Shown: positions 26,255 through 36,218 of the stretch, in pieces | Layout of the letters: each line of letters opens with the position of its first letter | How positions within the stretch are numbered: the first letter of the stretch is position 1 | DNA from: Stagnihabitans lacustris | Lineage (GTDB): Bacteria > Pseudomonadota > Alphaproteobacteria > Rhodobacterales > Rhodobacteraceae | Length of the DNA stretch: 64,000 nt | Direction: 5' to 3' | NCBI RefSeq assembly: GCF_025950525.1 | Contig: NZ_JAPDGS010000001.1 | Span: 434,001 to 498,000 of the forward strand | Notes under the pieces: model-generated | The model's database searches: none | Told to the model about the DNA's origin: nothing | The model's input: the letters and a program-made list of their open reading frames with translations, nothing else | Program-made: the position numbers and the translations under genes

Positions 26255-28327
26255 TCACTCGGCGAAGATCGACTTCTTGTGCGTCCCGTTCGGCACGAAC
26301 AGCGTGCCGATCACAACGGTCATGACGGCCACGATGATCGGATACCAGAGCCCTGAGTAGATGTTGCCATACTGGGCCGAAATCGCCAGGACCGTCGCGG
26401 GCAGCAAGCCCCCGAACCAGCCGTTGCCGATGTGATAGGGCAGCGACATGCCCGAATACCGGATACGCGTCGGATAAAGCTCGACCAGTTGCGCGGCAAT
26501 CGGGCCATAAACCATCGTGACCAGGATGATCAGATAGGTCAGGGCGATGATCACCGACAAGTTCTGCGTGGTGAACAGGTCGCCAAAGGTGGTGATCTTG
26601 GCCACCGTCGTGTTGTCCGCCGCGACGATGGGATAGCCCGCCGCCTTCAGCGCGTCGTTCACGGCCTTTTCGAAGGCGGGCTTCACGCCATTGGCCGTGG
26701 CCAGGGACGCATTTGCCGCATCCAGAGCCGCCAGCTGGTCGGCCGGAACCGCAGCCCGCGCCGCAGCCAAGCCACCGTCAACCGCAGGCATGGCCGCCTT
26801 GGCCGCATCCACCGCGGTTTGCGCCGCGGCCTTGGCGTCGTCGGCCGCCCCTGCCAGCGCCTTTTCGGCATCTGCCAGCGTCACCTTGGCCACACCGGCG
26901 GCCTTTTCGGCCGTGGTCAGCGCGGTCATCAGGCCCGCGTCGATGCCCGCCTTGGCCGCATCGACCGCAGCCTTGGCCGTGGCGATATCGGCCGCATTGG
27001 CCGCGCCGTCAAAGGCCGAAACCTCGGTCTCGCCGATCTTGACCGAAGCCACGGTGCCCGCGGGCGCCGCAACGGTTTCCGAATTGGCCGAAGCCTTCAG
27101 CAGCAGCGCCTTCAGCGTGTCGCACGAGTTGGTGAACTTGGCCGTCCCCACCGGGTTGAACTGGAACGAGCAGTCGGCCGGATCGGCGGTCACCGTGATC
27201 TGGGTTTGCTGGGCGGCATGCAGCGCCGGGTTCGCGGTCTTGGTGATGAACTGGAAGACCGGGAAATAGGTCAGCGCGGCGATGGCGCAGCCGGCCAGGA
27301 TGATCGGCTTGCGGCCGATCTTGTCCGAGAGCGACCCGAAGAACAGGAAGCCCCAGGTGCCCAGAACCAGCGAACACAGGACGAAGACGTTGGCGGTGAA
27401 GAAGTCGACCTTCACGGCGCCTTGCAGGAAGGACAGCGCGTAGAACTGGCCCGAATACCAGACCACGGCCTGGCCCGCCGTCAGGCCCAGCAGGGCGATG
27501 ATGGCGATCTTGCCGTTCTTCCAGGTGCCGAAAGCCTCACGCAGCGGAGCCTTCGAGGCAGCGCCTTCAGCCTTCATCTTCTGATAGACCGGGCTTTCCG
27601 ACATGGTCAGGCGGATATACAGCGAGACCAAGAGCAGGAAGGCCGACAGGATGAAGGGCACGCGCCAGCCCCAGGAATTCCAGGCCGGAAGCGTCACTTC
27701 GGCGCCCTTGGCATCCAGCATCGGCAGGCCGTCAAGGCCAAGCTGCACCACGGCGGGGAAGTTGTTGTTGATGATCGGCGTAACGATCAGGATGACGGCC
27801 AGCGACAGGAACAGGCCCAGCGTCGCCGTGGTCTGAATCCACGAGGTGTAAAAGCCGCGACGGCCGTTGGGCGCGTGTTCGGCCACATAGACCGCAGCCC
27901 CGCCATATTCACCGCCCAAGGCCAGGCCCTGGAACATGCGCAAGCCGATCAGGCAGATCGGTGCCGCGATCCCCCAAGAGGCATAGCCCGGCAGGATACC
28001 GACCAGGAAGGTCGACAGGCCCATGATCAGGATCGTCATCAGGAAGGTGTATTTCCGGCCGACCATGTCGCCCAGCATCCCGAAGACCAGCGCGCCGAAG
28101 GGCCGCACGATAAAGCCCGCCGCAAAGGCCAACAGCGCAAAGATATTGCGCGAGGTCTCGGGGAAGGGCGTAAAGAACTGCGCCCCGATAAAGGCCGCCA
28201 GCGAGCCGTAAAGGTAGAAGTCATACCATTCGAACACCGTGCCCAGGGACGAGGCCAGGATAACCTTGCGCTCCTCCTTGGTCATCGGCCGGGCCCGCTC
28301 GGTGGCGGAGGCCATTGATTGCGTCAT
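26255..28327 (-). CDS. MHS-family MFS transporter with long periplasmic coiled-coil insertion
   Basis: A 690-residue proton symporter. The MHS signature appears as SLGTVFEWYDFYLYG (helix 1), GMLGDMVGRKYTF and its repeat GSLSDKIGRKP, and LGGEYGGAAVYVAEHAP. The fold's usual size is about 430-550 residues. The excess lies between helices 9 and 10 (residues about 362-590), predicted periplasmic. It has C386 and C402, able to form a disulfide, then an Ala/Lys/Asp-rich helical stretch (442-560) full of AKAAVDAAK-like heptads. Start ATG 28327 follows GGGAGAGAGA. It lies downstream of acs on the same strand, so a short-chain organic acid such as acetate is a plausible substrate. Helices 10-12 follow the insertion intact. 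Confidence 0.88.
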   Translation of the reverse strand: MTQSMASATERARPMTKEERKVILASSLGTVFEWYDFYLYGSLAAFIGAQFFTPFPETSRNIFALLAFAAGFIVRPFGALVFGMLGDMVGRKYTFLMTILIMGLSTFLVGILPGYASWGIAAPICLIGLRMFQGLALGGEYGGAAVYVAEHAPNGRRGFYTSWIQTTATLGLFLSLAVILIVTPIINNNFPAVVQLGLDGLPMLDAKGAEVTLPAWNSWGWRVPFILSAFLLLVSLYIRLTMSESPVYQKMKAEGAASKAPLREAFGTWKNGKIAIIALLGLTAGQAVVWYSGQFYALSFLQGAVKVDFFTANVFVLCSLVLGTWGFLFFGSLSDKIGRKPIILAGCAIAALTYFPVFQFITKTANPALHAAQQTQITVTADPADCSFQFNPVGTAKFTNSCDTLKALLLKASANSETVAAPAGTVASVKIGETEVSAFDGAANAADIATAKAAVDAAKAGIDAGLMTALTTAEKAAGVAKVTLADAEKALAGAADDAKAAAQTAVDAAKAAMPAVDGGLAAARAAVPADQLAALDAANASLATANGVKPAFEKAVNDALKAAGYPIVAADNTTVAKITTFGDLFTTQNLSVIIALTYLIILVTMVYGPIAAQLVELYPTRIRYSGMSLPYHIGNGWFGGLLPATVLAISAQYGNIYSGLWYPIIVAVMTVVIGTLFVPNGTHKKSIFAE

Positions 28328-28411
28328 TGTCTCTCTCCCATAGGCCCCTCTGTCGGGGGCATGTGAACACCCGTGGCCAGAACCGATCCTGGCCGGGATG
28401 CCCTCCCTTCA

Positions 28412-28439
28412 CCCGGGCCTCCCAGCCCGGGATTCTTTT
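28412..28439 (+). repeat. Hairpin with T-rich 3' flank between acs and the MHS gene
   Basis: CCCGGGC (28412-28418) and GCCCGGG (28425-28431) are followed by ATTCTTTT on the plus strand. Both flanking genes run on the minus strand, so as a terminator it would stop only antisense transcription. On the sense strand it may be a processing or attenuation stem. Confidence 0.5.
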
Positions 28440-28453
28440 GTAAAACGGGGGGG

Positions 28454-30412
28454 TTAGCCCCGGTTCATGCGATTTGCGACCAGGTCGTCGACGACGCCGG
28501 GATCTGCCAGGGTCGAGATGTCACCCAAGGCGCCGAAGTCGTTCTCGGCGATCTTGCGCAGGATGCGGCGCATGATCTTGCCCGAACGGGTCTTGGGCAG
28601 GCCGGGGGCCCACTGGATCAGGTCGGGGCTGGCGATCGGCCCGATTTCGGTCCGCACCCATTTCACCAGATCCTTGCGCAGATCCTCCGAGGGTTCCTCT
28701 CCCTTCATCAGGGTCACATAGGCATAGATGCCCTGGCCCTTGATGTCATGGGGATAGCCGACCACGGCGGCCTCAGCCACCTTGGGATGGGCCACCAGCG
28801 CGGATTCGACCTCCGCCGTGCCCAGGCGATGGCCCGAGACGTTCAGCACGTCATCGACCCGGCCCGTGATCCAGTAATACCCATCGGCATCGCGGCGGCA
28901 GCCGTCGCCGGTGAAGTAATACCCGGGGTATTGCGCGAAATAGGCGTCCTCGAATCGCTGATGGTCGCCCCACAGCGTGCGCATCTGACCCGGCCAAGAG
29001 TCCGCGATGCACAGCACGCCTTCGGTTTCGGTCGCGGTTTGCGGCTGGCCGGTGGCGGCATCCAGCACCACGGGACGCACGCCAAAGAAGGGCAGCGTCG
29101 CCGAGCCGGGCTTTTGCGGGATCGCGCCGGGCAGGGGGGTGATGATATGACCGCCGGTTTCGGTCTGCCAGAACGTGTCGACCACCGGGCAATTGCCCTT
29201 GCCGATATTGCGGAAATACCAGTTCCAGGCCTCGGGGTTGATGGGCTCGCCCACCGAGCCAAGCAGGCGCAGCGACGACAGGTCATGCTTTTCGACCAGC
29301 TCTGTCCCCAGCCCCATCAGCGACCGGATCGCGGTCGGCGCGGTGTAAAACTGCGTGACGCGGTGCTTGGCGATGACCTCCCAAAAGCGGCCGGCGTCCG
29401 GATAGGTCGGCACGCCCTCGAACATCAGCGTGGTCGCGCCATTCGCCAGCGGGCCATACAAGATATAGCTGTGCCCCGTGACCCAACCCACATCGGCGGT
29501 GCACCAGAAGACATCGCCGGGCTTGTAGTCAAAGGTCATCTCATGCGTCATCGCCGCATAGACCAGATAGCCCGCGGTCGTGTGAACGACGCCCTTGGGC
29601 TTGCCGGTCGACCCCGAGGTATACAGGATGAACAGCGGATCTTCGGCGCCCATCTCGGCATAGGGGCAATAGGGCGAGGCCTGTGCCATCTCGGCCAGAA
29701 GGTCGAAGTCGCGGTCCTCGACCCAATGCGTCTCGTCGCCGGTGTGCTTGATCACCAGACATTTGACGCTGTCCTTGCAGTGCAACAGCGCCTGATCGGT
29801 GTTCGACTTCAGCGGCGTCTTCTTGCCGCCGCGGGGGCCGTAATCGGCGGTGATCACCAGCTTGGCCTCGGAATCGTTGATCCGGTTGGCCAAGGCATCG
29901 GGCGAAAAGCCGCCAAAGACGACCGAATGGACCGCGCCGATCCGGGTGCAAGCCAGCATCGCATAGGCCGCCTCGGGGATCATCGGCAGATACAGAACGA
30001 CGCGGTCGCCCTTTTTGACGCCATGGTCGCGCAGCACATTGGCCAGCCGCGAGACCTGCTCCAGCAGCTCGCGATAGGTGATGTGGCGGGCGGGCGTGGC
30101 GGGGCTGTCCGGCTCCCAGATGATCGCGGTCTGTTCGGCCCGCGTCACCAGATGGCGGTCGATGCAATTGGCGCTGACATTGGTCGTGCCATCCTCATAC
30201 CATTTGATCGACACAGCGCCCTTTTCGAACGAGGTGTTCTTGACCTTGGTAAAGGGCTTGATCCAGTCGATCCGCCGCCCCTCGGCGCCCCAAAAGGCGT
30301 CGGGATTGGTCATCGAGGCCTCGTAGCGCTGCTTGTATCCGGCAGGCGTCACATGGGCATGGGCGGTGAAATCTTCCGTCGCGGTGTAAACCGTGGGGGC
30401 GCGTTCCGTCAT
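28454..30412 (-). CDS. acs: Acetyl-CoA synthetase (AMP-forming)
   Basis: Acs activates acetate to acetyl-CoA through acetyl-AMP. The 652-residue length is canonical. Motifs include the phosphate loop [55 protein letters not shown], and the C-terminal regulatory lysine in [15 protein letters not shown], a site usually controlled by acetylation. I chose ATG 30412 ([15 protein letters not shown]) because AGGGAGAAAAAG precedes it; an in-frame GTG start upstream would add 13 atypical residues. It is convergent with the taurine/ackA cluster and could recapture the acetate made there. Confidence 0.97.
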   Translation of the reverse strand: MTERAPTVYTATEDFTAHAHVTPAGYKQRYEASMTNPDAFWGAEGRRIDWIKPFTKVKNTSFEKGAVSIKWYEDGTTNVSANCIDRHLVTRAEQTAIIWEPDSPATPARHITYRELLEQVSRLANVLRDHGVKKGDRVVLYLPMIPEAAYAMLACTRIGAVHSVVFGGFSPDALANRINDSEAKLVITADYGPRGGKKTPLKSNTDQALLHCKDSVKCLVIKHTGDETHWVEDRDFDLLAEMAQASPYCPYAEMGAEDPLFILYTSGSTGKPKGVVHTTAGYLVYAAMTHEMTFDYKPGDVFWCTADVGWVTGHSYILYGPLANGATTLMFEGVPTYPDAGRFWEVIAKHRVTQFYTAPTAIRSLMGLGTELVEKHDLSSLRLLGSVGEPINPEAWNWYFRNIGKGNCPVVDTFWQTETGGHIITPLPGAIPQKPGSATLPFFGVRPVVLDAATGQPQTATETEGVLCIADSWPGQMRTLWGDHQRFEDAYFAQYPGYYFTGDGCRRDADGYYWITGRVDDVLNVSGHRLGTAEVESALVAHPKVAEAAVVGYPHDIKGQGIYAYVTLMKGEEPSEDLRKDLVKWVRTEIGPIASPDLIQWAPGLPKTRSGKIMRRILRKIAENDFGALGDISTLADPGVVDDLVANRMNRG

Positions 30413-30647
30413 CTTTTTCTCCCTGAACCCGATGCGCCGCTCCTCCGGCACATTGGGTCTCCTTTCAAGTTTTATCGCAGCAATGGGCGGCGAAAATCTA
30501 CAATTCTTTTGGCTATACCAAGGCCCACATGGCGCAAAGCGCCAGATTGCCGCAGGGGAATGTTTCGCGCAACCTCCTTTGTGGGCAAGATAATTTCGCC
30601 TGCGCGCACGCCCTGCGCGGGGGATTGCGACACTTTGCCCCAGAGGC
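30413..30647. other. 235-bp region between acs and the SulP gene
   Basis: This region should hold the acs promoter, read on the minus strand. I see short inverted segments (GGCGCAAAGCGCC-like near 30533-30545 and GCGCG-rich repeats at 30601-30621) but no confident -35/-10 pair or known operator, and no open frame with a ribosome site. Confidence 0.4.
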
Positions 30648-32249
30648 CTAGACGCGGTCCAATGTTGCCAGATCGGGGATGAAATCGACCTTTGCCGCGG
30701 TCAGCCCGGCGGTTTCCAGAACGATCCGCTGGTCGGGCTTGACGCCGGACAGCACCATCCGCCCGCCTTGGCGGCTGATGCGTTTGGCCAAAAGCTCCAG
30801 CGCACGGGCGCCCGAACTGTCCAGGTAATCCAGGTCCTTCATGTCCAGCACGAAGTGTTTCGGACGTTCGGCCAGTTGGTCCAGCAGGGCGCCGGTCTGG
30901 GCTGCGGCGCCAAAGAACCACGGCCCGGTCAGATGCACGACGACGCGGTCGGGGTCGGTGCCAAGGTCGGTTTCGACCGCAACGGCCTTGGACATCCGGT
31001 GCAAAAACACCACCCCGGCCAGGGCGAACCCCATGATGATGCCTTCGGTCAGGTCGCGAAAGACGACCAGACCGAAGGTCGTCAGCAAGATCAGCCCATC
31101 GCTGCGCGAGGCCCGCAGCAGCATGACAAACTGCGCCCGTGCCGCCATGTTCCAGGCCACGACGCACAGGATGCCGGCAAAGACCGCCATGGGGACAAAG
31201 GCGATCAAGGGCGCCAGGATCACCAGAAAGCCCAGCACATAGACCGCGTGCAGCATCCCCGAGACGGGCCCCCGCGACCCGGCCGCATGGTTCGTCACCG
31301 TCCGCGCCACGGCCCCCGTCGCATAGATGCCCCCGATGAAGGACACCGCGATATTGGCCGCCCCTTCGGCAAACAGCTCGATCGAGGGGCGGTGACGGTT
31401 GCCCGAAATCCCATCCGCAACCTGGGCCGACAAAAGCCCAGTGATGGCGCCCAGAAGGGTGAATTGCAGGGCAAAGGGCAGGGCCTGCCACAGGCTGCCC
31501 GGCGACAGGTCGGGCATCTGCGGCATCGGCAGGAAATGCGGCAGGCTGCCGAAGCGGTCGCCCACCAGATGCACCGGCACCCCCAAGGCCCAGACCGCAA
31601 TGGTCATCGCACAGGTGACGATCAGCAGGTTCGGCCACTGCGGCCGCCACCGCTTGATGGCTTGCAGCAGGACAATGGTCCCCAGCGCCACGCCAAGCGC
31701 CACGGGCGACAGGCTGTCGCGGGCCTGCCACAGCGCCTGAAGCTTCGGGACCACCTCTGCGGGCTCTGCCGACGGGGACAGGCCCAGCACGTCCTTGATC
31801 TGGCTGACAAAAATGATGACCGCGATGCCCGCGCTGAAGCCCACGGTCACGGGATAGGGCAAAAAGCGCACGTAATGCCCCAGCCGCAGCGCCCCGGCGG
31901 CGATCAGCAAGACCCCCGACAGCAGCGTGGCCACCATCAGCCCCGAAACCCCGATCTGCGCCACGCAGGTCGAGACGCCGACGATGAAAGCCCCCGCAGG
32001 CCCGCCGATCTGATACCGAGAGCCCCCCAGCGCCGAAATCAGGAACCCGCCCACAATCGAGGTGAAAAGCCCCCGCTCTGGCCCAAGCCCGCTGGCGATG
32101 GCGATGGCCATGGACAGCGGCAGGGCCACGATGGCCACGGTCAAGCCCGCCATGGCATCGGCGCGCAGGTCGGCCAGGCCATAGCCCTCGCGCAAGACGG
32201 TCAGAAGCTTGGGCAGGAAGTCGCCCTGGGGGGCAGATGGCTCTGACAT
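30648..32249 (-). CDS. SulP-family anion permease with STAS domain
   Basis: A 533-residue SLC26/SulP transporter. The first half is membrane-spanning with the family segments [20 protein letters not shown] and [15 protein letters not shown] cytoplasmic STAS domain occupies about residues 430-530, with [20 protein letters not shown] matching the nucleotide-binding/phosphorylation loop. Substrates in this family include sulfate, bicarbonate and dicarboxylates. Nearby taurine genes make sulfate tempting, but the sequence does not decide. It is transcribed alone toward acs. Its start follows GGGGGCGGACC-like sequence rather than a strong ribosome site. Confidence 0.9.
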   Translation of the reverse strand: MSEPSAPQGDFLPKLLTVLREGYGLADLRADAMAGLTVAIVALPLSMAIAIASGLGPERGLFTSIVGGFLISALGGSRYQIGGPAGAFIVGVSTCVAQIGVSGLMVATLLSGVLLIAAGALRLGHYVRFLPYPVTVGFSAGIAVIIFVSQIKDVLGLSPSAEPAEVVPKLQALWQARDSLSPVALGVALGTIVLLQAIKRWRPQWPNLLIVTCAMTIAVWALGVPVHLVGDRFGSLPHFLPMPQMPDLSPGSLWQALPFALQFTLLGAITGLLSAQVADGISGNRHRPSIELFAEGAANIAVSFIGGIYATGAVARTVTNHAAGSRGPVSGMLHAVYVLGFLVILAPLIAFVPMAVFAGILCVVAWNMAARAQFVMLLRASRSDGLILLTTFGLVVFRDLTEGIIMGFALAGVVFLHRMSKAVAVETDLGTDPDRVVVHLTGPWFFGAAAQTGALLDQLAERPKHFVLDMKDLDYLDSSGARALELLAKRISRQGGRMVLSGVKPDQRIVLETAGLTAAKVDFIPDLATLDRV

Positions 32250-32336
32250 GGTCCGCCCCCGGTCGCCCGGGGCCTTTTTCCAACTGGCAGCGCAATGGCT
32301 GCGGGGAAGCGTTACGGCAAAGCGAAGAAGAATGAG

Positions 32337-33101
32337 TTAACCAAAATCAGCGAAAGGATCATCCGGATAGCCGACCCCTGTCAAGCACAGGCCTTGCGGC
32401 GGCGCCACGGGCCCGCAGGCGGCGCGGTCGCGGGCATCGCGGGCGCGGGCGATGGCCTCGGGCGCCCAGGTCCCAAGGCCGACCTGCACCAGCGACCCCA
32501 TGATCGAACGCACCTGATTGTGCAGGAATGACCTTGCGCGGAACCGGATGTGGATTTCCTCGGCCCAGGTGGAAAAGCTGATCTCGTCCAGGGTCTTGAG
32601 CGGAGAATTCGCCTGGCAATAGGTCGACCGAAAGGTGGTGAAGTCGTGGTGCCCCACCAGATGCGCCGCCCCCTCTGCCATGGCCGCGACGTCCAGCCGG
32701 GTCTTGATGTTCCAGACCCGACCGCGCTCCAGCACGGGGGGCGCGCGGCGGTTCTGGATGCGATACAGATAGCGCCGCTCGGTCGCGGAAAACCGGGCGT
32801 GAAAGTCATCGGCCACGCGGCGCACGGCGCGGATAGCCACAGGATCGGGCCGCAGATGGGCGTTCAAGGCCTCCAGCAGTCGGAACGGGTCCCAGTCGCG
32901 GGTCAGGTCGACATGGGCGACCTGGCCGGTGCCATGGACCCCGGTGTCGGTGCGCCCGGCCGCGGCCAGCAGATGGTCCCCCGGCTCCAGCCGCGCCAAG
33001 GCCGCCTCGATCGCGCCCTGAACCGAACGCGCATTGGCCTGCCGCTGCCAGCCCGCAAAGGGGCCGCCATCATATTCAACAAGGAAGGCGAAACGGGGCA
33101 T
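32337..33101 (-). CDS. truA: tRNA pseudouridine(38-40) synthase
   Basis: TruA isomerises uridines 38-40 in the anticodon arm of many tRNAs. The 254-residue product has the catalytic aspartate D52 in [10 protein letters not shown] and the conserved N-terminal [16 protein letters not shown] and later [13 protein letters not shown]. The start at 33101 ([12 protein letters not shown]) is preferred; the earlier ATG adds ten unlikely residues. It ends on a G/C-rich stretch without a clear terminator. Confidence 0.96.
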   Translation of the reverse strand: MPRFAFLVEYDGGPFAGWQRQANARSVQGAIEAALARLEPGDHLLAAAGRTDTGVHGTGQVAHVDLTRDWDPFRLLEALNAHLRPDPVAIRAVRRVADDFHARFSATERRYLYRIQNRRAPPVLERGRVWNIKTRLDVAAMAEGAAHLVGHHDFTTFRSTYCQANSPLKTLDEISFSTWAEEIHIRFRARSFLHNQVRSIMGSLVQVGLGTWAPEAIARARDARDRAACGPVAPPQGLCLTGVGYPDDPFADFG

Positions 33102-33160
33102 CTGGTTTTCCAAGGGCAGTCTATGGGGCAAACGGCAGAGCAGGGGGCTCCTCCCCCCAC

Positions 33161-33190
33161 CCCCCGGGGATATTTGTGCACGTTGAAAGG
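33161..33190 (+). repeat. Dispersed intergenic element, copy E
   Basis: CCCCCCGGGGATATTTGTGC followed by ACGTTGAAAGG. A C/G-rich segment upstream (33141-33160) can fold but is less regular than in other copies. Confidence 0.7.
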
Positions 33191-33288
33191 AGCAAGAGGG
33201 CGCAACAGAAACGCGCCGTTTTGCGCAGCCTTGGGCAGGGCCAGCTTCCCCCCCCCGTCGTCAAGACCCCCCCGTCCTCTCCGCATGT

Positions 33289-33347
33289 CTTTCATACTGA
33301 CCCAAATACTCACGGGGAGGTCTGGAGGGGCCCGTGGGTCCCTCCAG
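33289..33347 (-). repeat. Dispersed intergenic element, copy F
   Basis: CTTTCATACTGACCCAAATA, then CTCACGGGGAGG, then stem CTGGAGGG (33322-33329) with CCCTCCAG (33340-33347). It faces copy E as an inverted pair. Its core differs from copy B at only a few bases. Confidence 0.8.
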
Positions 33348-33448
33348 CTCTTCCCCCTAAGCCGCGGTTTGCCGATTTTTCCCATGGATTTGGCCTGTTG
33401 CGGGGCGCTATTCGGGCCTATGTTCGGGAAAACGGAAGGGCCAAGGGT

Positions 33449-34837
33449 TTGAGCGGCATCGGCGATCTGGCGGGAGGTTTTCTGCGCGGCCTGGGCGGGC
33501 TTGCCTTGCCCGACCCCGTGGTGCGGCTGGGGGTCACGGGGCTGTCGCGCGCGGGCAAGACGGTCTTCATCACATCCTTGGTGGCCAACCTGCTGGAGCG
33601 TGGGCGGATGGGGCAGTTTCGGCCCGGCGCCCGGATCGACTCGGTCCTCTTGCAGCCGCAGCCTGACATGACCTTGCCGCGCTTTGCCCAGGAAGACCAC
33701 CTGGCTGCCCTGACCGGTGATACGCCGCATTGGCCCGACAGCACCCGGGCGGTGTCCGAACTGCGCCTGTCGTTCCGTTATAGGCCCGAGGGGATGGCTT
33801 CGGTCCTTGGCGCCAGGACCCTGCATCTGGATATCGTGGATTATCCCGGCGAATGGCTGTTGGACCTGGCCCTTCTGGGCAAGAGCTATGAGGACTGGGC
33901 CGAGGCCACTTTGTCGCGCATCGCCGGCCGCGAGGAGGCGCGCGATTACCTGGCGCTGGCCCGGGCCGAGGATGGCGCGCTGGACCTGGACGAGCCGCGC
34001 GCCATGGCCTTGGCTGCCAGCTTCACCGATTACCTGCAAGCGGCGCGGCGGGCGGGTTGGTCCGATTGCACGCCGGGGCGGTTTCTTTTGCCGGGCGATC
34101 TGGCGGGCTCTCCGGTGCTGACCTTTGCGCCCTTGCCGCGGCCGGCCATGGCGGGGCGGGGGTCGATGTATCAGGCGATGGAGGCGCGGTTTGCCGCCTA
34201 TCAGGCCAAGGTCGTGCGGCCGTTTTTCCAGACCCATTTCGCAAAGCTGGACCGACAGGTGGTCTTGATCGACCTGTTGGGCGCGCTGGACCGTGGCCCC
34301 CGCGCGGTCGAAGACCTGCGCCGCACCCTGGCCGAGGTTCTGGGCGCCTTTCGCCCCGGGCGGCGCGGTTGGCTGGACCTGCTGATGGGCGCCAAACGGG
34401 TCGACCGCATCCTGTTTGCCGCCACCAAGGCCGATCACCTGCACCATTCCCAGCACGCCCGGATGACCGCGATCACCGAGGCCCTGTTGGCCGATGCCCG
34501 CGCCCGGGCCGATTATGCCGGGGCGGGGACAGCGGCCATGGCGCTGGCCTCGTATCGCGCCACGGTCGAAGAAGAGATCTCCCGCGGCGGCACCACGCTG
34601 CCCGCGGTCAAGGGGCGCTTGGGCGATGGGCGCATGGTGGCGGCCTATGCCGGGGAATTGCCCGAGGACCCCGCCCGCATCCTGTCGCCCGCCCGTCAGG
34701 GGGCGCAGGGCTGGATGGGGGCGGACTACCAAGCGATGGACTTTCAGCCCCTGCGCATGACGCGCCACCCCGGCGAGGGGCCGGCCCATATCCGCCTGGA
34801 CCGGGCGGCTGATTTTCTGATCGGAGACCTGATGTGA
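33449..34837 (+). CDS. YcjX-family P-loop GTPase-like protein
   Basis: The 462-residue protein belongs to the YcjX (DUF463) family, stress-linked GTP-binding proteins of unclear role. The P-loop is VTGLSRAGKTVFITSLVANLL near residue 35 (motif GxxxxGKT), with DIVDYPGEWLLDL as the switch-like aspartate segment and TKADHLHHSQH near the base-specificity position. There is no suitable ATG; I propose TTG 33449 because GGAAGGG lies 8 bases upstream and it gives a family-like N-terminus (xSGIGDLAGGFLRGLGGLALPDP). The far upstream ATG at 33176 would run through two repeat elements. It is coupled to a GNAT gene (GTGA overlap) and a YcjF-like gene. Confidence 0.9.
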   Translation: MSGIGDLAGGFLRGLGGLALPDPVVRLGVTGLSRAGKTVFITSLVANLLERGRMGQFRPGARIDSVLLQPQPDMTLPRFAQEDHLAALTGDTPHWPDSTRAVSELRLSFRYRPEGMASVLGARTLHLDIVDYPGEWLLDLALLGKSYEDWAEATLSRIAGREEARDYLALARAEDGALDLDEPRAMALAASFTDYLQAARRAGWSDCTPGRFLLPGDLAGSPVLTFAPLPRPAMAGRGSMYQAMEARFAAYQAKVVRPFFQTHFAKLDRQVVLIDLLGALDRGPRAVEDLRRTLAEVLGAFRPGRRGWLDLLMGAKRVDRILFAATKADHLHHSQHARMTAITEALLADARARADYAGAGTAAMALASYRATVEEEISRGGTTLPAVKGRLGDGRMVAAYAGELPEDPARILSPARQGAQGWMGADYQAMDFQPLRMTRHPGEGPAHIRLDRAADFLIGDLM

Positions 34838-35271
34838 TCCTGCGCGATGCCGATGAAGCCGATCTGCCCGTGGTGGCGCGTATCCTGGGCGAATGGGTGG
34901 CCGAAACGCCCTGGATGCCCAAGCTGCACACCGCCGAAGAGGACCTGTGGTTCGTGACCAAGCTGCGCCACGAGGCGCGGATGCGGGTCGCGGCCCTGGG
35001 CCCCCGGGCCAGCGATGTCATGGGGTTTCTGGTGCGGCAGGACGGCGAGGTCCTGGCGCTGTATGTGGCCGCTGGCGCGCGGGGCCGGGGGATCGGGCGG
35101 GCCCTGATGGCCGATGCCATGGCCGCAAGCCCCGAGGGCGGGCTTTGGACCTTTCAGGCCAATGCGGCGGCGCGGGGGTTTTATGCCGCCTTGGGCCTGT
35201 CCGAGGTGATGATGACCGATGGCGAGAACGAAGAGGGCTTGCCCGATGTGAGGTTGGAATGGAGCCGCTGA
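34834..35271 (+). CDS. GNAT-family N-acetyltransferase
   Basis: A 145-residue single GNAT domain. The acetyl-CoA pyrophosphate loop appears as LYVAAGARGRGIGRALMADA (R/Q-x-x-G-x-G/A), with the terminal beta-bulge FQANAAARGFYAALGL. It starts on GTG inside the ycjX stop (ATGTGA) and its end overlaps the next start by 13 bp, so it lies within the ycjX-ycjF pair. The acceptor (amine, protein or small molecule) cannot be predicted. The tight coupling suggests a shared function with its neighbours. Confidence 0.9.
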   Translation: MILRDADEADLPVVARILGEWVAETPWMPKLHTAEEDLWFVTKLRHEARMRVAALGPRASDVMGFLVRQDGEVLALYVAAGARGRGIGRALMADAMAASPEGGLWTFQANAAARGFYAALGLSEVMMTDGENEEGLPDVRLEWSR

Positions 35272-36218
35272 AGCCGCCCCTTGTGATCGAGGCCGCGGGC
35301 GAGGCCGATCCGGGCCTTGCGCCCGTGGTGGATGCGGTCGCGGTCCTGCCACGGGTCGCGCGGCGGGGCTCGGTGCTGGGGCGGTTGGCGGCCTGGGTCT
35401 TTGGGCTGTTGTTCGGGCTGGTGCTGGCGGTTTCGGGCTGGACTTTCGTCACGGGGCTGTTTGTGGCCTTTCCGGCCTTGGGCTGGGTGGCCCTCGTGCT
35501 GGTCGGGCTGGCGGGGGTGATCCTGCTGGTCTGGCTGGTGGGCGAGGCCCGGGCCTGGGCGCGGCTGGCCCGGGTCGAGGCGATCCGGGGCGCGGCGCTT
35601 GAGGCGCGCGACCTGGCCCAGGCGCGGGCGGTGGTGGCGCGGCTTCTGGCGCTTTATGCCGGGCGGCCCGAATTGTCCGAGGCGCGGGCCCGGCTGGACC
35701 GGCGCGGCGCCGAAGTCTTTGACGCCGATGCGCTTTTGGCCCTGGCCGAGGTGGAGTTGCTGGCGCCTCTGGATGCGCGCGCCCGGGCCGAGGTCGAGGC
35801 GGCGGCGCGGCAGGTGGCGCTTGTCACCGCGCTGGTGCCCCTGGCGCTGGCCGATGTGGTGACGGCGCTGGTGGCCAATATCCGCATGTTGCGCCGCCTG
35901 GCCGAGATCTATGGCGGGCGGGCGGGGGTTCTGGGCTCTTGGGCCTTGATGCGGCGGGTGATGGGGGCGCTGATGGCGGCGGGGGCCTTGGCGCTGACCG
36001 ACGACCTGATCGGCTCGGTCGCGGGGGGCGGCATCCTGGCCAAGGTCTCGCGGCGGTTCGGTGAGGGCGTGGTGAATGGCGCGCTGACGGTGCGGGTGGG
36101 CCTGGCCGCGATGGAGGCCTGCCGCCCGCTGGCCTTTGGCGCGCTGGGGCGACCGGGCGTGTCGGTGACGGTCAGCCGGGCGCTGGCGGGGCTGTTCGGG
36201 AAGGGTCCTGCCGACTGA
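35259..36218 (+). CDS. YcjF/TIGR01620-family membrane protein
   Basis: A 319-residue membrane protein of the YcjF (DUF697) type that habitually neighbours ycjX. Two N-terminal helices (VFGLLFGLVLAVSGWTFVTG and LGWVALVLVGLAGVILLVWL, residues about 47-95) are followed by a charged helical region rich in Ala/Arg/Glu and a C-terminal DUF697 domain (RQVALVTALVPLALADVVTA, then MRRLAEIYGGRAG-like). Role unknown; partners are thought to act at the inner membrane in envelope stress. Start ATG 35259 overlaps the GNAT gene. Confidence 0.88.
   Translation: MEPLKPPLVIEAAGEADPGLAPVVDAVAVLPRVARRGSVLGRLAAWVFGLLFGLVLAVSGWTFVTGLFVAFPALGWVALVLVGLAGVILLVWLVGEARAWARLARVEAIRGAALEARDLAQARAVVARLLALYAGRPELSEARARLDRRGAEVFDADALLALAEVELLAPLDARARAEVEAAARQVALVTALVPLALADVVTALVANIRMLRRLAEIYGGRAGVLGSWALMRRVMGALMAAGALALTDDLIGSVAGGGILAKVSRRFGEGVVNGALTVRVGLAAMEACRPLAFGALGRPGVSVTVSRALAGLFGKGPAD

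Larger units (their letters stand above)
33102..33448. other. 347-bp intergenic region with two element copies
   Basis: Between truA and ycjX the region contains dispersed-element copies E and F as an inverted pair about 100 bp apart, plus C-runs at 33249-33256. I see no additional gene. It should hold the divergent promoters of truA and ycjX, but I could not place them confidently. Confidence 0.5.

Noticed and set aside
28412-28439. Terminator of acs.
   Set aside because: The T-run is on the plus strand while acs is read on the minus strand; sense transcripts would lack the U-tract.
26432-30682. Plus-strand frames of 628 and 769 codons opposite the MHS transporter and acs.
   Set aside because: They mirror strong minus-strand genes and show only shadow composition (Gln/Arg/His-rich).
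33176-33448. Longer ycjX starting at ATG 33176.
   Set aside because: The extension translates repeat copies E/F and a C-rich spacer; it is Pro-rich and unlike the family.
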